NCBI RefSeq assembly: GCF_036014215.1
Contig: NZ_CP107921.1
Span: forward strand, 4,398,001-4,462,000
DNA length: 64,000 bases
Reading direction: 5' to 3'
Origin: Streptomyces sp. NBC_00440
GTDB taxonomy: Bacteria; Actinomycetota; Actinomycetes; Streptomycetales; Streptomycetaceae
Shown here: positions 1 to 7,703 of the stretch, piece by piece
Layout: each line of letters opens with the position of its first letter
How positions within the stretch are numbered: the stretch's first letter is position 1
The notes under the pieces: model-generated
What the model was told of the DNA's origin: nothing
What the model saw: the letters and a program-made list of their open reading frames with translations, nothing else
Databases searched by the model: none
Position numbers and translations under genes: made by a program

Positions 1-421
1 TGCCCTTGGAGTACGTACGGCCCTTCTTCGTCGGGTCCAGCTCGAACCGGTCGAGCAGTTCCGCCCGGCGCGCAGCGTCGAGGCCGCCGCCGCGCAGCCG
101 CCCGTACAGATCGATGACCTCGCCGCCGCTCAGGTTCCGCCAGAGGGTGACGTCGCCCGGCACATAGGCGATGCGCCGGTGCAGCTCGACCGCGTCGCGC
201 CACGGGTCGCGGCCCAGCAGCTGCGCGGCGCCCGAGTCCGCGCGCAGCAGCCCGAGCAGGATCCGGATGGCCGTGGACTTGCCGGAGCCGTTGGGCCCGA
301 GGAAGCCGTGGACCTCGCCGGCCTCGACGGTGAGGTCGAGGCCGTCCAGTGCAGGTGTCCGGCCGAACGACTTGTGCAGTCCGGCGGCTGTGAGTGCCTT
401 GGCTGTGCGTGCCTTGGTCAT
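1..421 (-). CDS. ABC transporter ATP-binding protein, N-terminal part (cut by window edge)
   Basis: Only the first 140 or so residues are in the window; the rest lies beyond position 1. The visible part has the Walker A motif GPNGSGKST followed by a Q-loop region and a signature-like segment (NLSGGE). This is typical of the nucleotide-binding subunit of a drug or multidrug exporter of the DrrA/CcmA type. It would hydrolyse ATP on the cytoplasmic face to drive a partner membrane subunit that is not visible here. The start is the ATG at 421-419, which has no Shine-Dalgarno sequence. A -10-like TACTTT (complement of 429-434) lies 7 nt before it, so the mRNA is probably leaderless. The gene is divergent from the MarR-like regulator at 532, and the palindrome at 442-457 sits in the shared promoter. 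Confidence 0.88.
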   Translation of the reverse strand, partial: MTKARTAKALTAAGLHKSFGRTPALDGLDLTVEAGEVHGFLGPNGSGKSTAIRILLGLLRADSGAAQLLGRDPWRDAVELHRRIAYVPGDVTLWRNLSGGEVIDLYGRLRGGGLDAARRAELLDRFELDPTKKGRTYSKG

Positions 422-441
422 GCTTCTGAAAGTACAGTGAT

Positions 442-457
442 TTCACAAAGTTGTGAA
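442..457. promoter_or_regulatory. Palindromic operator between ABC ATPase and MarR-like regulator
   Basis: A perfect 7-bp inverted repeat with a 2-bp spacer (TTCACAA-AG-TTGTGAA) lies in the divergent promoter. It overlaps the probable -35 position of the leaderless ABC gene. An octamer direct repeat, TTAAGGAA, follows at 459-466 and 468-475, and a -10-like TATAAA at 479-484 serves the regulator. By analogy with MarR-type regulators, the adjacent gene product is the likely ligand of the palindrome; this is inferred from position only. Confidence 0.7.
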
Positions 458-531
458 CTTAAGGAAGTTAAGGAAACGTATAAACTCGTACGGGTGGCAG
501 GGACCGGGAACGCTGGGGAGAAGATCCAAGG

Positions 532-1056
532 ATGACGACGAAAGACACCGGCCCGGAGAGCGGAAGCGGCACGGGCGGCGCACAGCCTGTGGACGGGGCG
601 GCGGTCTCCCGCTTCGTCGAGCGGTTCGCCGCGCAGCTCGCCGACGCCGGGATGCAGCGGATGCCGGCCCGTATCTTCGCCGCGCTGCTCGCCTCCGAGT
701 CCGGCGCGCTGACCTCGGCCGAACTGGGCGCACAGCTCAAGGTCAGCCCTGCGGCGATCTCCGGCGCCGTCCGCTACCTCGCGCAGGTCAACATGGTCAC
801 CCGCGAACGCGAACCGGGATCCCGCCGGGACCGCTTCCGGGTGCACAGCGACCAGTGGTACGAGGCGCTGACCAGCCGCGACATGGTCATCAAGCGCTGG
901 GAGGACGCCCTGCGCGAAGGCGTCGCGAACCTGGGGCCCGACTCCCCGCAGGGGCAGCGGCTGGGGGAGACGCTGGCCTTCTTCGAGTTCCTGCACGGGG
1001 AGCTGGCGGCGCTGATGGAGCGCTGGAATGTGGAGCGCGAGAAGCGCTTCGGCTGA
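532..1056 (+). CDS. MarR/GbsR-type transcriptional regulator
   Basis: A 174-residue DNA-binding protein. A winged-helix segment covers about residues 25-110, with a recognition-helix-like stretch (SAELGAQLKVSPAAISGAVR) and a wing rich in R and E. A C-terminal helix probably dimerises. The family resembles the MarR-like regulators found beside DrrA-type ABC exporters in streptomycetes, which usually repress the transporter in response to its substrate. It is divergently transcribed from the ABC ATPase with a palindromic operator between them, so autoregulation and repression of the transporter are likely. ATG start; the upstream AAGGATG serves as a weak ribosome-binding site. Confidence 0.85.
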   Translation: MTTKDTGPESGSGTGGAQPVDGAAVSRFVERFAAQLADAGMQRMPARIFAALLASESGALTSAELGAQLKVSPAAISGAVRYLAQVNMVTREREPGSRRDRFRVHSDQWYEALTSRDMVIKRWEDALREGVANLGPDSPQGQRLGETLAFFEFLHGELAALMERWNVEREKRFG

Positions 1057-1083
1057 CGCACCACGGGCGGCCCCCGCACCGTC

Positions 1084-1935
1084 CTACACCGCGACTGCCG
1101 GCAGCGTCAGCCCCCACACCCCCGCCCGCACCATCCACGTCCGGGTCCGCACCGGACCGCCCACCAGGCCGTCCCTGCGGTACCGGAAATCCGCCCCGGA
1201 GACCGTCACGGCCAGCGCCTCAGCCGTCAGCCGGTCACCGGACGGCAGCTCGATGGCCACCTCTGCCTTCCCCGCGCCGCCCCGCGACGAGACCCGGACC
1301 CCTGCCACCGGCCGGTCCAGATCGGCCAGCAGGACGCCGTCCGCCTCCACCCGCAGCCGCTGCACCCGGGGCGCCCCCGGCGTGGGGACCGGGCCGACGA
1401 GCGTCCGTACGAGCGAACGGCAGGTGCCCCACACCGACTGCGGCCCTTCGCCGTCCGCGCCCGGCGCCCCGGAGCGCGGGCCCGGCACCGGGATCCGCAG
1501 ATCGCCCAGCACCACCGCGTCGCTGTCGTCCACCAGCAGGTCCAGCCAGCGCACCGCGCCGTCGAGCACCGACCGCGCCGCGGCCACCGCGCCCACCGGG
1601 ACACCCAGCGACCGCGCCAGCTCCAGCGCGGGCGCCGGACCGACCGGCACCAGGGACAGGGCGCCGCGTGCCCGGTCACGCTCCCGGTGCAGCAGGGTCA
1701 CCGCTCTGAGCAGCGCCCGGTCGTCGCCGACCACCACGAGGCGCCGGTGGCCGCGTCTCGCGAGCGCCCGCGCGAACTCCTCCGGCCCCTCGGGCAGGCA
1801 GATCTTGGCGTGCGCTCCGGCGCACAGCACGTCCTTCGCGATCCGTACGGATTCGCCGTCCGCGCGGCGGGCGACCGGGTCGATGACCACCAGCAGCTGA
1901 TGCTCGGTGCTCGCTGGGGGATCTGGAGCCGACAC
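1084..1935 (-). CDS. Diacylglycerol-kinase-like protein
   Basis: A 283-residue cytosolic protein resembling the catalytic domain of lipid/diacylglycerol kinases. The N terminus is a strand-rich nucleotide-binding fold (HQLLVVIDPVAR) followed by RRLVVVGDDRALLRAV, where the canonical family has GGDGT; here it is GDDRA. Because the glycine-rich phosphate-binding loop is degenerate, catalysis is not certain. I chose the GTG at 1935-1933 because GGAAGGA lies 5-12 nt upstream; an in-frame ATG at 1968 lacks such a site. The gene is divergent from purA and convergent with the MarR-like gene, 27 bp away. The exact substrate is unknown. Confidence 0.65.
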   Translation of the reverse strand: MSAPDPPASTEHQLLVVIDPVARRADGESVRIAKDVLCAGAHAKICLPEGPEEFARALARRGHRRLVVVGDDRALLRAVTLLHRERDRARGALSLVPVGPAPALELARSLGVPVGAVAAARSVLDGAVRWLDLLVDDSDAVVLGDLRIPVPGPRSGAPGADGEGPQSVWGTCRSLVRTLVGPVPTPGAPRVQRLRVEADGVLLADLDRPVAGVRVSSRGGAGKAEVAIELPSGDRLTAEALAVTVSGADFRYRRDGLVGGPVRTRTWMVRAGVWGLTLPAVAV

Positions 1936-1969
1936 CTCGGTCCTTCCTCGGGTAGCATCTTTGTGCAAG

Positions 1970-1997
1970 AGCCCCTTGCGCTATTGCGCCAGGGGCT
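1970..1997. promoter_or_regulatory. Strong hairpin in the purA leader / divergent intergenic region
   Basis: Arms AGCCCCTTGCGC (1970-1981) and GCGCCAGGGGCT (1986-1997) pair with one mismatch around a TATT loop. It lies between the diacylglycerol-kinase-like gene and purA, about 100 nt before the purA start, and has no U-tract. It could be a leader structure of purA, a transcription barrier between divergent genes, or the end of a small RNA. The sequence alone does not decide between these. Confidence 0.6.
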
Positions 1998-2100
1998 TCG
2001 TCTATTCCGGGGCAGCCGGTTCGACGGTTCAGGTATCGGCGTACGCCAGACGTGCGCCCCCTGACCTTGGACATGCCCCGCCCGGAAGGGGTGTACGCCT

Positions 2101-3384
2101 GTGCCCGCACTTGTGCTGCTCGGTGCTCAGTGGGGTGACGAGGGCAAGGGAAAGGCCACCGACCTCCTCGGTGGATCCGTGGATTACGTGGTGCGCTACC
2201 AGGGCGGCAACAATGCCGGCCACACGGTCGTCGTAGGCGACCAGAAGTACGCGCTCCACCTCCTCCCTTCCGGAATCCTCTCGCCGGAGTGCACTCCGGT
2301 GATCGGTAACGGAGTCGTCGTCGACCCAGCGGTCCTGCTCTCCGAGCTGAGCGGGCTGAACGACCGCGGCGTGGACACGTCCAAGCTGCTGGTCAGCGGT
2401 AACGCGCATCTGATCACGCCGTATCACACCACCGTCGACAAGGTGACGGAACGGTTCCTCGGCAAGCGGAAGATCGGCACCACCGGCCGGGGCATCGGCC
2501 CGGCCTACGCCGACAAGATCAACCGTGTCGGTATCCGTATCCAGGACCTCTACGACGAGTCGATCCTGGAGCAGAAGGTCGAGGCCGCGCTCGACGGCAA
2601 GAACCAGATCCTCGCCAAGCTCTACAACCGGCGCGCGATCGAGGCCGGCCAGATCGTCGAGGAGCTGCTCGGCTACGGCGAGCAGATCCGCCCGTACGTC
2701 GCGGACACCGCGCTCGTCCTGAACAAGGCGCTGGACGAGAACAAGGTCGTCCTCATGGAGGGCGGACAGGGCACGCTCCTGGACGTCGACCACGGCACGT
2801 ACCCCTTCGTCACGTCGTCCAACCCGACCGCCGGCGGCGCCTGCACCGGTACCGGCGTGGGCCCGACGAAGATCACCCGGGTCATCGGGATCCTCAAGGC
2901 CTACACCACGCGGGTGGGCGCGGGCCCCTTCCCGACCGAGCTTTTCGACGAGGACGGCGACAAGCTGCGTTCGATCGGCCACGAGTACGGCGTCACGACC
3001 GGCCGCGACCGCCGCTGCGGCTGGTTCGACGCGGTCATCGCGCGCTATGCGACGCGGGTGAACGGGCTGACCGACTTCTTCCTCACCAAGCTCGACATCC
3101 TCACGGGCTGGGAGCAGATCCCGGTGTGCGTGGCGTACGAGATCGACGGCAAGCGCGTCGAGGAGCTGCCGTTCAGCCAGACGGACTTCCACCACGCGAA
3201 GCCGGTCTACGAGTACCTGCCCGGCTGGACCGAGGACATCACCAAGGCGAAGACCTTCTCCGACCTGCCGAAGAACGCGCAGGCGTATGTGAAGGCGCTG
3301 GAGGAGATGTCCGGCGCACCGATCTCGGCGATCGGCGTGGGCCCGGGCCGGACCGAGACGATCGAGATCAACTCGTTCATCTGA
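2101..3384 (+). CDS. purA: Adenylosuccinate synthetase
   Basis: 427 residues, the normal length. It makes adenylosuccinate from IMP, aspartate and GTP, the first committed step from IMP to AMP. Near the N terminus is the GTP-binding/catalytic loop [16 protein letters not shown], then GGNNAGHT, the IMP-site segment [13 protein letters not shown], the loop [23 protein letters not shown] region, and the C-terminal [12 protein letters not shown]. The GTG start at 2101 follows GGAAGGGG 10 nt upstream. Transcribed alone, with a strong hairpin in the leader and a terminator downstream. Confidence 0.98.
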   Translation: MPALVLLGAQWGDEGKGKATDLLGGSVDYVVRYQGGNNAGHTVVVGDQKYALHLLPSGILSPECTPVIGNGVVVDPAVLLSELSGLNDRGVDTSKLLVSGNAHLITPYHTTVDKVTERFLGKRKIGTTGRGIGPAYADKINRVGIRIQDLYDESILEQKVEAALDGKNQILAKLYNRRAIEAGQIVEELLGYGEQIRPYVADTALVLNKALDENKVVLMEGGQGTLLDVDHGTYPFVTSSNPTAGGACTGTGVGPTKITRVIGILKAYTTRVGAGPFPTELFDEDGDKLRSIGHEYGVTTGRDRRCGWFDAVIARYATRVNGLTDFFLTKLDILTGWEQIPVCVAYEIDGKRVEELPFSQTDFHHAKPVYEYLPGWTEDITKAKTFSDLPKNAQAYVKALEEMSGAPISAIGVGPGRTETIEINSFI

Positions 3385-3445
3385 GAGGCCCGAGAGGCCC
3401 GAGAGGCCCGAGAGGCCCGAGAGGCCCGAGAGGTCTGACGGGCCT
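3383..3445. repeat. 9-bp tandem repeat (GAGAGGCCC) after purA
   Basis: About seven tandem copies of GAGAGGCCC begin inside the purA stop codon. The first five or so are exact apart from one extra C after the first; the last two have diverged. The array lies between the stop codon and the terminator hairpin, so it would be transcribed as part of the purA 3' untranslated region. Such short arrays vary by slippage. Confidence 0.9.
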
Positions 3446-3464
3446 GAGAGACACCGCGGCACTG

Positions 3465-3502
3465 GACGGCGGCCGACCTGTAGTGACGGGTCGGCCGCCG
3501 TC
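3465..3502. terminator. purA terminator hairpin
   Basis: A perfect 14-bp GC-rich stem (GACGGCGGCCGACC with its complement) closes a 10-nt loop 80 nt after the purA stop. There is no U-run, which is usual for Streptomyces intrinsic terminators. Confidence 0.85.
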
Positions 3503-3650
3503 GCGCGTGAGTCCCCCCGGTTGAGCCGCCATTGAACCGACCACGACCCGTTTCGTGCGCTCCGTGAAGAATTTCCCCGCTGTGCCCTTTCTGTTCGCCC
3601 TGCCTGGCTACTCTCCACTCGCCCCGGCCCGGCACAGGAGAGGCACGTTC

Positions 3651-5237
3651 ATGAGCGCCCCCGTCCACCGCACCTCAACTCGGCAGTCCGTCGCTGCCCT
3701 GACGCAGCGCCGGGACCTGAGCCGGGACCGGAGCCGGGCCGGGAGCCCGACCCGGAGTTCGGCGGAGCGCGCCCTCCTTCAGATCCAGTCCAGCGCCGGC
3801 AACCGGGCCGCGACCGCGGCCGTGCAGCGCGCCAGGGGCGAGGCGAAGGAGAAGGCACCGGAGAAGGCGCCGGAGAAGGGCAACGCGACCACCGGACGGA
3901 AGAGTTACCGCGACCGGATCGCCGCGGTCCTCGACAGGCTCAAGAAGAATCTCGAATTCATCGACACCTTCGTCAAGGGCGTCCAGGTCCCCGCCAACGC
4001 GGGCTTCTCCCAGCAGGCCTCCGCCACGGTCAACGACGGCCTCAAACACTCCGCCGGCTCATCGGGGGCCGCCGCCGCGTCGGAGAACCTCGTCACGGAG
4101 GCCGCCGGCGCCGTGCTCAGTGGCATGGAGGCGGCCAAAGCCAGGAAGGACGCCCAGAAGTACAAGAGCGGGGCCGCCTTCCACGGAGCGGACAAGAAGT
4201 CCAACTCCAAAACGGCGGACGCGGTCGTCAGCGCCGCCGGCGCGGGAAACTACGCCCTCGGTATCGCCAAGGAGCTGACCAAAGCCCAGCTGGCGGCGCA
4301 CGCCATGACAGCGTCCGAGGCGAGCGGTATCGGCTCCAGCGCTTTCGGCGCGGCGAAGGGCGCCCGTGCGGCGGGCCGCCTCGGCATGACGGCCCGTAAA
4401 CACCGTGCCCTGAAGGCGCTCACAAAGCCCGACCGCACCGACGACGATGCGCTGGCCCGGCTGAACCAGAGCCGGCAGGCAGCCGAATGGGCAGCGGCCG
4501 AGGCATACGTCGCGCTGGACGCCCACTGGGACCACGAGGGCGATGACCGGCTGGAGCGTGTCTCCGAGGCCATCGACGCGGCCTGGGCGGCGATGGGTGA
4601 AGCCCGTGACGCCGCCAGAGACGTCCGGCGTGCCGAAGACAGGAACACGATGGACACGGTGCACACGTACGCGCTCGGCAAGCAGCGCAACAAGATGGGC
4701 AAGCAGGCTCTCACCGCCGTGGGCGAGTCCACCAAGGCCGCGGGCGGCATCGTGACGGCGGTCGCCGCCACAGCGGGAGGAGCCGGACTGGCGAGCAACC
4801 CGGTCGGCTGGGGTCTCGCCGCGGGTGCGGCCGGTCTCGTCCTCGGCGTCACCGCCTACAAGGCAGGGCGCGCGGGGATGAAGCGCTACGAGGGGGCCCG
4901 CCACCCCGAACGCTGGGCGGCCGACGGGACCCCGGCGGAGCCCGCCTCCCGCGAGGACGCGCTGAAGGAGGCCCTGAAGTTCTGGAAGAAGGTGCAGAAC
5001 GGTGAACGCCAGGCCATGGCCCGCAAACTGTACGGACTCGCCGCGGGCGCGGACATCAACGGGAGCGGCGACACATCGGCCGAAATGCGGGACTCGGCCA
5101 GAGCCCTTCTCATCGCTCTCAAAGCAGGCCCCGCCAACCATCGGCTGACCCCGGACGAGTGGGCACATTCCCTCAACGACCCGACGAAGAGCGCCGCTTG
5201 GGTCAAGGAGATAGCGGAACAGCTGTCCTCGGCCTGA
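3651..5237 (+). CDS. Large alanine-rich protein with an eCIS-type N-terminal LQxxAGN motif (putative contractile-injection effector)
   Basis: 528 residues with no signal peptide. Residues 42-60 read LLQIQSSAGNRAATAAVQR. This matches the 'LQ..AGN.A...LQR' motif that, in actinobacteria, marks proteins linked to extracellular contractile injection systems (often DUF4157 proteins and cargo toxins). A charged K/E/P linker follows, then a long helical, alanine-rich body with Lys/Ala amphipathic stretches. A glycine-rich hydrophobic helix pair sits at about residues 360-415 (AGGIVTAVAATAGGAGL and GWGLAAGAAGLVLGV), like pore-forming or membrane-inserting segments. A C-terminal helical region resembles many conserved streptomycete hypothetical proteins. 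The start at 3651 follows AGGAGAGG. No eCIS structural genes are in the window, so this would be an orphan cargo. The effector role is inferred. Confidence 0.55.
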   Translation: MSAPVHRTSTRQSVAALTQRRDLSRDRSRAGSPTRSSAERALLQIQSSAGNRAATAAVQRARGEAKEKAPEKAPEKGNATTGRKSYRDRIAAVLDRLKKNLEFIDTFVKGVQVPANAGFSQQASATVNDGLKHSAGSSGAAAASENLVTEAAGAVLSGMEAAKARKDAQKYKSGAAFHGADKKSNSKTADAVVSAAGAGNYALGIAKELTKAQLAAHAMTASEASGIGSSAFGAAKGARAAGRLGMTARKHRALKALTKPDRTDDDALARLNQSRQAAEWAAAEAYVALDAHWDHEGDDRLERVSEAIDAAWAAMGEARDAARDVRRAEDRNTMDTVHTYALGKQRNKMGKQALTAVGESTKAAGGIVTAVAATAGGAGLASNPVGWGLAAGAAGLVLGVTAYKAGRAGMKRYEGARHPERWAADGTPAEPASREDALKEALKFWKKVQNGERQAMARKLYGLAAGADINGSGDTSAEMRDSARALLIALKAGPANHRLTPDEWAHSLNDPTKSAAWVKEIAEQLSSA

Positions 5238-5369
5238 GCTCCTGGCGAGGACGGACTGCTCCTCAGCGGCCACCGGGCTGCTTCGGCGTACGCCGGCAGT
5301 GGGATGCAGGCCCGCATGATCTCGAACGGGGGCACGCCAGGCGTTCCGCGGTCTCGCCATACTGCCGGT

Positions 5370-5714
5370 ATGGGATTCGTCGTCTTCATGACCTTGCCCG
5401 GGCTGGTCATCCTGCTGACCGGAGTGGCCTTCGTCGATCAGTTGCTGTTGCGCGCCGGGCGGGCCGGTGTGCTGCCGTGGCGCAACTGGGCCCGGCAGGG
5501 TCAGATATCGGCCACCGGGTTCGAGCAGCTGCACGCGACCCTCTCGGCGGGGAAGCAGAACGAACTGAAGGAGCGGCAGTCGTCGCTGGTCATGCGGGAC
5601 GACGAGGACGACGGTGCGCCGCCGAACCGGACGATGATCGACCTGGAGAGCGGGACCGCGGTCGTCCGGATACCGCCGGACCAGGACGCTGCGGGCGCTC
5701 CGGCTTCCCCGTAA
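5370..5714 (+). CDS. DUF6191-type small membrane protein
   Basis: 114 residues. One N-terminal transmembrane helix (about residues 2-24, FMTLPGLVILLTGVAFVDQ) precedes a short basic and then hydrophilic cytoplasmic region. That region contains WARQGQISATGFEQLHA and the conserved KQNELKERQSSL stretch typical of streptomycete DUF6191 proteins. Function unknown. The start ATG at 5370 is the one adjoining the membrane helix; an upstream in-frame ATG at 5304 would add an atypical tail. Its stop codon lies within the first palindrome of the next gene's operator. Confidence 0.75.
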   Translation: MGFVVFMTLPGLVILLTGVAFVDQLLLRAGRAGVLPWRNWARQGQISATGFEQLHATLSAGKQNELKERQSSLVMRDDEDDGAPPNRTMIDLESGTAVVRIPPDQDAAGAPASP

Positions 5715-5742
5715 CGACCATGGTCGTTACGACCATGGTCGT
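5712..5742. promoter_or_regulatory. Double palindromic operator of the TetR/monooxygenase operon
   Basis: Two copies of the 14-bp palindrome ACGACCATGGTCGT occur at 5714-5727 and 5729-5742, with centres 15 bp apart. The first extends to a perfect 18-bp palindrome (5712-5729) that shares its last base with the second. A -10-like TACGGT at 5745-5750 follows, with the tetR ATG 6 nt further on, so the operator covers the -35/spacer region of a leaderless promoter. This arrangement fits cooperative binding of two TetR dimers and autorepression. Confidence 0.88.
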
Positions 5743-5756
5743 GTTACGGTGAATGC

Positions 5757-6461
5757 ATGGAGGACATCGGAACCCCCGAGACCGGCAGGAGCCGCCGCGA
5801 GCGGCCCGCCAAGCCCGCCCTGACCCGTGAGGGGATCGTGGCGACCGCAGCGGCGATCTTCCGCTCGGAAGGCCTGGCCAAGGTCACCATGCGCAGCGTG
5901 GCGAAGGCCTTGGACACCGGCCATGCGTCGTTGTACGTCTACGTCCGGAACACCGAGGACCTGCACGCTCAGGTGCTCGACGTCGAGTTGGGCTCCGTCG
6001 CCCTTCCCGATGACTCCCGGCCATGGCGCGCAAGTCTCGTGGCGCTTCTCCTCGACTACGGCCGGGTCCTGCTCTCGCATGCCGAGATCGCCCGGATGGC
6101 GATCCGGACGCGCCCCGACGGCCCGCACTACGTGGCCCTCGTCGAGGCGGTGCTCCGACAGCTGGACCGGGGCGGCGTGACCGGGCAGGCCGCGGCGTGG
6201 GGCGTCGACATCCTGCTGCAGTATCCGGCCGCCGTGGCGGCCGAGCACGGGGGCGCCACACCGGATACCGCAGTCCCGGCCCGCGCCCAACAGCCGGCAG
6301 CGCCGGGCCTTACGGCGGCGCCGGACAGGTATCCGCACATTGCCGCCCTCGCCGATCAGCTCTTCTCGGGCACCCCGGAGTCCCGCTCGGAGTGGGCCCT
6401 CAACGTGCTCATCGACGGCCTCGTCGCCGCGACTTCGCGTACCACTGACGGAAGGAACTGA
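5757..6461 (+). CDS. TetR/AcrR family regulator
   Basis: 234 residues. The helix-turn-helix lies at about residues 25-65 (LTREGIVATAAAIFRSEGL, then MRSVAKALDTGHASLYVYVRN). The C-terminal part is a ligand-binding helical bundle of the TetR_C type. It is predicted to repress itself and the downstream FAD monooxygenase by binding the double palindrome just upstream. Stop and next start are 2 nt apart, so the two genes are one transcript. No Shine-Dalgarno sequence is present; the -10 box ends 6 nt before the ATG, indicating a leaderless message. Confidence 0.92.
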   Translation: MEDIGTPETGRSRRERPAKPALTREGIVATAAAIFRSEGLAKVTMRSVAKALDTGHASLYVYVRNTEDLHAQVLDVELGSVALPDDSRPWRASLVALLLDYGRVLLSHAEIARMAIRTRPDGPHYVALVEAVLRQLDRGGVTGQAAAWGVDILLQYPAAVAAEHGGATPDTAVPARAQQPAAPGLTAAPDRYPHIAALADQLFSGTPESRSEWALNVLIDGLVAATSRTTDGRN

Positions 6462-6463
6462 CC

Positions 6464-7597
6464 ATGCCCACACCCCGTATCGCCGTCATCGGCGCCGGGC
6501 TCAGCGGTCTCGTCTGCGCCCGTATCCTCCAGCTCCACGGCATCCCGTGCACGGTCTACGAACGCGACGCGGATGCCGGGACCCGTCAGCAGGGCGGCTC
6601 GCTCGACATCCACCACGACACCGGCCAGATCGCGCTCGAAGAGGCGGGCCTCTACGAGACATTCCTGCGCCACACCCACGAGGGCGGTGAAGCGATGCGT
6701 GTCCTGGACAAGTCGGCACGGGTCTTCATCGACGAGCGTGACACGGGTTCGGGCGGACGCCCGGAGATCGACCGCTCGATGCTGCGGAAGATGCTCGTGG
6801 ACTCACTGGATCCCGGCGCGATCAGCTGGGGCAGCAAGGTCGTCGGCGTCAGCCCCACGGAATCGGGACCCGTCCTGGAGTTCGCGGACGGAACCACCGC
6901 GCAGGCGGACCTGGTCGTCGGCGCGGACGGTGCGTGGTCGAAGGCCCGTGCCGCACTGACCCCGGTGAAGCCGTTCTACACCGGCATCACCATGGTCGAG
7001 ATCCACCTCGACGACGCTCCGGCCAAGCACCCGGATGCGCTGGCGCTGGTCGGGCGCGGCTCGCTCTTCGCCGTGTCCGACAACAAGTTCATCGGCGGAC
7101 ACGGCGGTGACCACATCTGGCTCGGCCTGGGCGTCCGGGTCCCCGAGGACTGGGCGGCCACGAGCGGACTCGACCGGGCGGAGGACCCCACGGCCGCCCG
7201 AGAGGCACTGCTCGGCATGTACGCGGACTGGGCGCCCTCGCTGACCGATCTGATCCGGCACTGCGACGACACGATCGTCCCGCGGCCGATCCACGCGCTC
7301 CCCACCGGGCACACCTGGGACCGCGTCCCGGGGATCACACTCGTGGGCGACGCCGCCCACCTCATGTCCCCGTTCGCCGGCGAGGGCGCCAACCTCGCCC
7401 TCATCGACGGCGCCGATCTGGCCCGCGCCATCATCGCGAACGACGACCTGGAGCAGGCTGTCGCCGCGTACGAGCGGACCATGTTCCCCCGCGGTGCCGA
7501 ATCGGCGCTCCAGTCCGCGTATGGGCTCGACATGATGTTCAACGAGGAAGCGCCCAAGGCTCTGGTCGACTTCTTCGCCAAGCCGAACGCACACTGA
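6464..7597 (+). CDS. FAD-dependent monooxygenase, Tet(X)-like
   Basis: 377 residues, the normal size for single-component class A flavin monooxygenases such as Tet(X) and polyketide hydroxylases. The N-terminal dinucleotide-binding motif is GAGLSGLVCARIL, a DG-type motif is VVGADGAWS, and the C-terminal flavin/ribityl motif is GDAAHLMSPFAGEGANLAL. The segment EIDRSMLRKMLV is also typical. It probably hydroxylates a small aromatic or polyketide-like compound using NAD(P)H and O2, possibly as detoxification, since it is controlled by a TetR regulator. Substrate unknown. GGAAGG lies about 9 nt before the start. A bidirectional terminator follows. Confidence 0.85.
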   Translation: MPTPRIAVIGAGLSGLVCARILQLHGIPCTVYERDADAGTRQQGGSLDIHHDTGQIALEEAGLYETFLRHTHEGGEAMRVLDKSARVFIDERDTGSGGRPEIDRSMLRKMLVDSLDPGAISWGSKVVGVSPTESGPVLEFADGTTAQADLVVGADGAWSKARAALTPVKPFYTGITMVEIHLDDAPAKHPDALALVGRGSLFAVSDNKFIGGHGGDHIWLGLGVRVPEDWAATSGLDRAEDPTAAREALLGMYADWAPSLTDLIRHCDDTIVPRPIHALPTGHTWDRVPGITLVGDAAHLMSPFAGEGANLALIDGADLARAIIANDDLEQAVAAYERTMFPRGAESALQSAYGLDMMFNEEAPKALVDFFAKPNAH

Positions 7598-7646
7598 TTC
7601 GTCCCGGCACGTCCCGGCGGGCGGGACCGGCCCGGAGCAATTCCCA

Positions 7647-7671
7647 TGCCCCACCCTGGAGTTGTGGGGCA
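7647..7671. terminator. Bidirectional terminator between convergent genes
   Basis: Arms TGCCCCAC (7647-7654) and GTGGGGCA (7664-7671) pair perfectly. They lie between the stops of the monooxygenase (plus strand) and the methyltransferase (minus strand). Confidence 0.65.
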
Positions 7672-7703
7672 CGGTTGGCCGTGGCCTTCCGGGTGGGCGT
7701 CGG

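Noticed and set aside
2029..3618. 529-residue minus-strand frame opposite purA
   Set aside because: Shadow of purA; its C-terminal SGL repeats come from the GAGAGGCCC tandem repeat.
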